From: an uncultured Coriobacteriales bacterium
Lineage (GTDB): Bacteria; Actinomycetota; Coriobacteriia; Coriobacteriales; UMGS124
DNA: 26,571 nt
Assembly: GCA_902464015.1 (NCBI GenBank)
Contig: CABQHM010000044.1
Coordinates: 1-26,571 of the forward strand
Direction: 5' to 3'
This document shows positions 23,630 through 26,571 of the stretch, in pieces. Position 1 is the stretch's first letter; every line of letters starts with the position of its first letter. The notes below the pieces were generated by a model. The model was not told where the DNA came from. It made no database searches and saw only the letters and a list, made by a program, of their open reading frames with translations. A program made the translations under genes and the position numbers.

Positions 23630-24697
23630 ATGCGCGACAAACTCGAACAGCTTATCCGCAACTACGAGGCATTGGAGCAGAAGCTCTACGACCCCGCTGT
23701 GGTCAGCGACCCCAAAGAGTATGCGCGCCTGGCCAAGGAGCGCTCTAACCAGATGCCGCTCGTGGAGAAGGCACGCGAATACGTGGGCGCCCTCGATGAC
23801 ATCGACACCGCCCGCGAGCTGATGCGCGAGGAGTCCGACTCCGAGGCGCGCGCCATGCTGCAGGAGGAAGTCGAGGAGAACCAGGCAAAGCTTCCCGGCC
23901 TTGAGGAAGAGATCAAGATTCTCCTCATCCCCGGCGACCCCAACGACGAGAAGAACACCATCATCGAGATTCGCGGCGCAGCCGGCGGCGATGAGGCCAA
24001 CATCTTCGCAGGCGACCTCTACGCTATGTATCGCCGCCTTGCCGACCGTCGTGGCTGGAAGTTCGAGCCTATCGATGCCAGCCCCTCCGACGCCGGCGGT
24101 TTCAAGACCGTCGAGTTCAAGCTTACGGGCGACAAGGTGTACTCGGTCATGAAGTACGAGGCTGGTGTCCACCGCGTTCAGCGCGTTCCCAAGACCGAGA
24201 GCCAGGGTCGCATTCAGACTTCTACTGCAACGGTCGCCGTCATGCCTGAGGCTGACGAGATTGATGTCCAGATTGACCCGAGTGACCTGCGCATCGATAC
24301 CTTCTGCGCGTCGGGCCCTGGTGGCCAGTGCGTCAACACGACCTATTCGGCCGTCCGCATCACGCACCTGCCCACCAACACCGTGGTGCAGTCGCAGGAC
24401 CAGCGCTCCCAGATTCAGAACCGCGAGGTCTGCATGCAGGTCCTTCGCGCTCGACTGTATGAGATGGAGCTCCAGAGGCAGCAGGCTGAGCTCGGCGCAC
24501 AGCGTCAGGGCCAGATCGGCCACGGCGACCGTGCCGAGAAGATTCGCACTTACAACCAGCCTCAGGACCGCGTGACCGATCACCGCATCGGTTTCAACTC
24601 CACCTACAACGGCGTGCTCAATGGCGACGCCCTCGACAGCGTGACGGAGGCCCTTGTGGCCGCCGACCGTGCCGAGCGTCTCGCTCAGGCTGTTTAA
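23630..24697 (+). CDS. prfA: Peptide chain release factor 1
   Basis: A 355-aa class I release factor reading UAA and UAG. The universal GGQ is G231-G232-Q233 (SGPGGQCVNTTYSAV), and the codon-reading PxT motif is P187-K188-T189 (HRVQRVPKTESQGR), which separates it from release factor 2 with SPF. The ATG has ACAGGAG seven bases upstream. A possible -10 element TACAAT lies at 23580-23585, about 45 bp before the start. It is followed by prmC, whose product methylates the GGQ glutamine. Confidence 0.98.
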   Translation: MRDKLEQLIRNYEALEQKLYDPAVVSDPKEYARLAKERSNQMPLVEKAREYVGALDDIDTARELMREESDSEARAMLQEEVEENQAKLPGLEEEIKILLIPGDPNDEKNTIIEIRGAAGGDEANIFAGDLYAMYRRLADRRGWKFEPIDASPSDAGGFKTVEFKLTGDKVYSVMKYEAGVHRVQRVPKTESQGRIQTSTATVAVMPEADEIDVQIDPSDLRIDTFCASGPGGQCVNTTYSAVRITHLPTNTVVQSQDQRSQIQNREVCMQVLRARLYEMELQRQQAELGAQRQGQIGHGDRAEKIRTYNQPQDRVTDHRIGFNSTYNGVLNGDALDSVTEALVAADRAERLAQAV

Positions 24698-24720
24698 GCA
24701 GGCAGGGCGGTACGCCAGGC

Positions 24721-25590
24721 ATGGATATGTGGACGGTGCGCTCGACGCTTGAATGGATGCGCGGGTATCTCGAGCGTCATGGTGACGAGCATCCCCGCCT
24801 GTCTGCCGAGTGGCTCATGTGCGCTGCCACTGGCTTTTCGCGCATCGAGGTTTACATGAATTACGACCGACCCCTCGACGCAGGCGAGCTTTCGATCCTG
24901 CGCGAGGGTGTCAAGCGTCGTGGTGCCGGCGAGCCCCTGCAATACGTGACTGGCGAGATGCCGTTTCGCCACATTGTGCTGAAGTGCGCCCCCGGTGTGC
25001 TCATCCCGCGCCCGGAGACTGAGATTCTGGTCGATTGCGTGCTTGAGTACATCGACAAGCAAGATGGACCCCAGCATGTGCTTGAGATCGGCACGGGCAC
25101 TGGCTGCATCTCGCTGTCTATTGCCGGTGAACGTCCCGGCACGACCGTTGTGGCGACCGATATTTCGCCTGACGCTATTGCGCTCGCCACGCGTAATCGC
25201 GAGGCCTTGGGCTGCGAGGATGTCGTCGAGATTGTCCATACTGATATTGCCGAGGGTGTTGAGGGGGCCGACAAGGCAACGTTCGACGTGCTTGTTTCCA
25301 ATCCTCCCTACATCCCCTCGGCGATTGTCGACACGCTTCCTCGCGAGGTTGGCAGTTTCGAACCCCGCCTTGCCCTGGATGGTGGACAGGACGGACTCGA
25401 CGTGTTCCATCGCATCGTGCAGACAGCAAAGGGCGCACTTCGCGAGGGCGGTCTCATGGCGTTCGAGCTGCACGAGGACTGCTTGCAGCTTGCAGCGCAA
25501 GACCAGCAGGTAAACGAGCATTTCCAAGACATTCGCATCGTTAAGGACCTTACGGGTCGCGACAGGATTCTGCTTGCGATAAGAAAGTAG
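24721..25590 (+). CDS. prmC: Peptide chain release factor N5-glutamine methyltransferase
   Basis: A 289-aa SAM-dependent enzyme that methylates the GGQ glutamine of release factors. The N-terminal helical domain is followed by IPRPETEILVD, the SAM loop LEIGTGTGCISLSIA and the catalytic NPPY at 194-197. The gene lies 23 bp after prfA, the usual arrangement. The start could be ATG 24721 or ATG 24727; no strong ribosome binding site separates them. Confidence 0.96.
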   Translation: MDMWTVRSTLEWMRGYLERHGDEHPRLSAEWLMCAATGFSRIEVYMNYDRPLDAGELSILREGVKRRGAGEPLQYVTGEMPFRHIVLKCAPGVLIPRPETEILVDCVLEYIDKQDGPQHVLEIGTGTGCISLSIAGERPGTTVVATDISPDAIALATRNREALGCEDVVEIVHTDIAEGVEGADKATFDVLVSNPPYIPSAIVDTLPREVGSFEPRLALDGGQDGLDVFHRIVQTAKGALREGGLMAFELHEDCLQLAAQDQQVNEHFQDIRIVKDLTGRDRILLAIRK

Positions 25591-25595
25591 GGAAT

Positions 25596-26237
25596 ATGGG
25601 CCACATGTATGTTCCCGGGCAGTCATGCACTGTCGATGAGGCGCTCGACGCGACGTGCGATGCGCTGCGCAAGGGAGGCGTGGCCGTCTTTCCTACCGAC
25701 ACGGTGTATGGAATCGGGCTGTGCGTGTCGGCCTACCCTGATGGCCCGGAGCGTCTCTTTGAAATCAAAAAGCGCGACCATGCGAAGAAAATTCCCTTGC
25801 TGGTGCCCTCGGTCGATGCCCTGGGGGAATACGGCCGCGATGTAAGCACGCAGACCTATGCTCTCGCCCGGGCATTTTGGCCAGGTGGAATGACGCTCAT
25901 TGTGAAGGCGTCTGACAAAGTCCCCGCCGCGTACCAGGGGGATAACGGCACCGTGGCACTGCGTGTTCCCGGATCAAGCATTGCCCTCGATATCCTTTCT
26001 CGTCTCGGCGAGGCCATGGCAGTCACGAGCGCCAACACGAGTGGGCTGCCTGCGCCTGCGGATGGCATGCAGATAGAAGAGGAAATCGCCCGGCAAGTGG
26101 ACGCTGTTATTTGCGCTGGTGCAACGCGTTGCGGCGAGGCATCTACCATCGTAGATTGCACGCAGGAAACGCCTTACATAGTGAGGGCTGGTGCCGTGCC
26201 GCCCGAAGAAATACTTTCCGTTTGGAAGAACGCCTAG
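25596..26237 (+). CDS. L-threonylcarbamoyladenylate synthase (Sua5/TsaC/YrdC family)
   Basis: A 213-aa enzyme making threonylcarbamoyl-AMP from threonine, bicarbonate and ATP for the t6A37 modification of ANN-decoding tRNAs. Conserved features are GGVAVFPTDTVYGIG, the KKRDHAKKIPLLV lysine/arginine block, the ARAFWPGGMTLIVK segment, VALRVPGS and VTSANTSGLPA. It has the short TsaC form without the extra Sua5 domain. The ATG is five bases after the prmC stop with AGTAGGGA overlapping that stop, so prfA-prmC-tsaC probably form one operon. Confidence 0.94.
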   Translation: MGHMYVPGQSCTVDEALDATCDALRKGGVAVFPTDTVYGIGLCVSAYPDGPERLFEIKKRDHAKKIPLLVPSVDALGEYGRDVSTQTYALARAFWPGGMTLIVKASDKVPAAYQGDNGTVALRVPGSSIALDILSRLGEAMAVTSANTSGLPAPADGMQIEEEIARQVDAVICAGATRCGEASTIVDCTQETPYIVRAGAVPPEEILSVWKNA

Positions 26238-26462
26238 CTGTCTCTATATGGCGACAGAAAAAGAGCAGTAGTGCCCAAAAGAAGCCCGTTTCCCAGGTGG
26301 ATGCGGGCTCCTTGCATTATGCGAGTCGTCGCAAGGCCGGAGAGGGCAGTTTTCTCGGCACTGCCGCCTGTCGCTGCGGAAGCGGCGCAAGCGTCCTTGG
26401 AAAACTGCTTAAAGAGTCATTATTCCCAGTTGTGTCCATCTTGTGCATCCTCTTTCCCACGC
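26238..26462. other. Non-coding region with several inverted repeats
   Basis: No gene found. Three stem-forming elements are visible: AGCCCG/CGGGCT at 26283-26309, which may terminate the upstream operon; TGCGA-GTCG-TCGCA at 26320-26333; and GCAGTTTTC (26346-26354) matching GAAAACTGC (26400-26408), enclosing 45 nt that can fold further. The cluster could be a terminator plus structured RNA or promoter-region repeats. Confidence 0.5.
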
Positions 26463-26492
26463 TTGCCCCCGCCCTGCAGGCGCGTGTATAGT
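26463..26492 (+). promoter_or_regulatory. Candidate rRNA operon promoter
   Basis: TTGCCC (26463-26468) and TATAGT (26487-26492) are spaced by 18 bp. The -10 element matches the consensus at five of six positions. It is the best sigma-70-like element in this end of the window and points off the right edge towards a predicted rRNA operon. Confidence 0.5.
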
Positions 26493-26571
26493 TCCCCCTC
26501 GCGCCGCACCCCAGTCAGTGCGGCCGCGCGAACCCCGAGAACCGGATACTGCGGAAGACGCAGGAGGTCAG
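26493..26571 (+). promoter_or_regulatory. Probable rRNA operon leader (partial)
   Basis: The segment CCCCGAGAACCGGATA (26534-26549) resembles the TTGAGAAC-type element found in leaders and spacers of Gram-positive rRNA operons. It also shares GAGAACSG, inverted, with CGGTTCTCAAG at 77-87 behind the 23S end. No part of the mature 16S rRNA is visible. The assignment rests on these motif similarities and on the promoter just upstream. Confidence 0.4.

Noticed and set aside
26370..26396. Signal recognition particle RNA core
   Set aside because: The GCGGAAGCG segment superficially recalls the GGAA loop of SRP RNA, but the conserved symmetric and asymmetric bulges around it are missing.
26111..26491. 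Plus-strand open frame overlapping the end of tsaC
   Set aside because: It begins inside tsaC in another frame and continues through the inverted repeats and the rRNA promoter without any recognisable motif.
1..26571. CRISPR arrays, tRNA genes, insertion sequences, prophage or toxin-antitoxin genes
   Set aside because: I looked for direct-repeat arrays, tRNA T-loop (GGTTCGAATCC) signatures, transposase or integrase motifs and small paired genes and found none that I could support.

Overview
The window (26,571 bp, GC-rich, almost all genes on the + strand) looks like a chromosomal segment of a Gram-positive, high-GC, anaerobic actinobacterium, most likely class Coriobacteriia (Eggerthellaceae/Atopobiaceae type). 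This is inference from four things: a membrane-bound uptake [NiFe] hydrogenase, a DnaE1-type polymerase with an intact PHP domain, a HisZ-HisG arrangement, and strong purine-rich ribosome binding sites with frequent GTG/TTG starts. I cannot name a genus. The window starts in the last ~46 nt of a 23S rRNA gene and appears to end in the promoter/leader of another rRNA operon. It therefore looks like a contig, or a segment, bounded by two rRNA copies.

Layout. (1) 1-758: 23S 3' end, a terminator, then ~600 bp of AT-richer non-coding DNA with several palindromes leading into the hydrogenase operon. (2) 759-4451: hydrogenase small subunit (Tat signal, C-terminal anchor), large subunit and b-type cytochrome, closed by a strong terminator. 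(3) 4557-5954: a hydrogenase maturation protease with an unrecognised C-terminal extension, then a small zinc-ribbon/membrane protein of unknown function. (4) 6067-7533: AGCS sodium:amino-acid symporter. (5) 7735-14979: mfd and dnaE. (6) 15146-22504: a near-complete histidine operon in the order hisZ-hisG (fused), hisD, hisC, hisB, hisH, hisA, hisF, hisI, preceded by a perfect 16-bp inverted repeat. (7) 22672-23511: a PHP-family phosphatase. (8) 23630-26237: prfA, prmC and a Sua5/TsaC threonylcarbamoyl-AMP synthase. (9) 26238-26571: non-coding DNA with inverted repeats, then an rRNA-type promoter and leader.

How the parts work together. The hydrogenase set should oxidise H2 on the outer face of the membrane and pass electrons through the cytochrome b to the quinone pool; the protease gene downstream should cut the 20-residue tail of the large subunit. 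The his genes cover all steps of histidine synthesis except phosphoribosyl-ATP pyrophosphatase (HisE) and a dedicated histidinol-phosphatase; the PHP protein downstream could supply the latter. prfA-prmC-tsaC is a common translation-related cluster.

Most of the window is housekeeping and I see no clear novel multi-gene system. The points most worth a second look are: a cysteine in place of the usual proline at the medial Fe-S cluster of the hydrogenase small subunit; the HisZ-HisG fusion; the extended maturation protease with its zinc-ribbon membrane neighbour; the operator-like palindromes before the hydrogenase and his operons; and the missing hisE.
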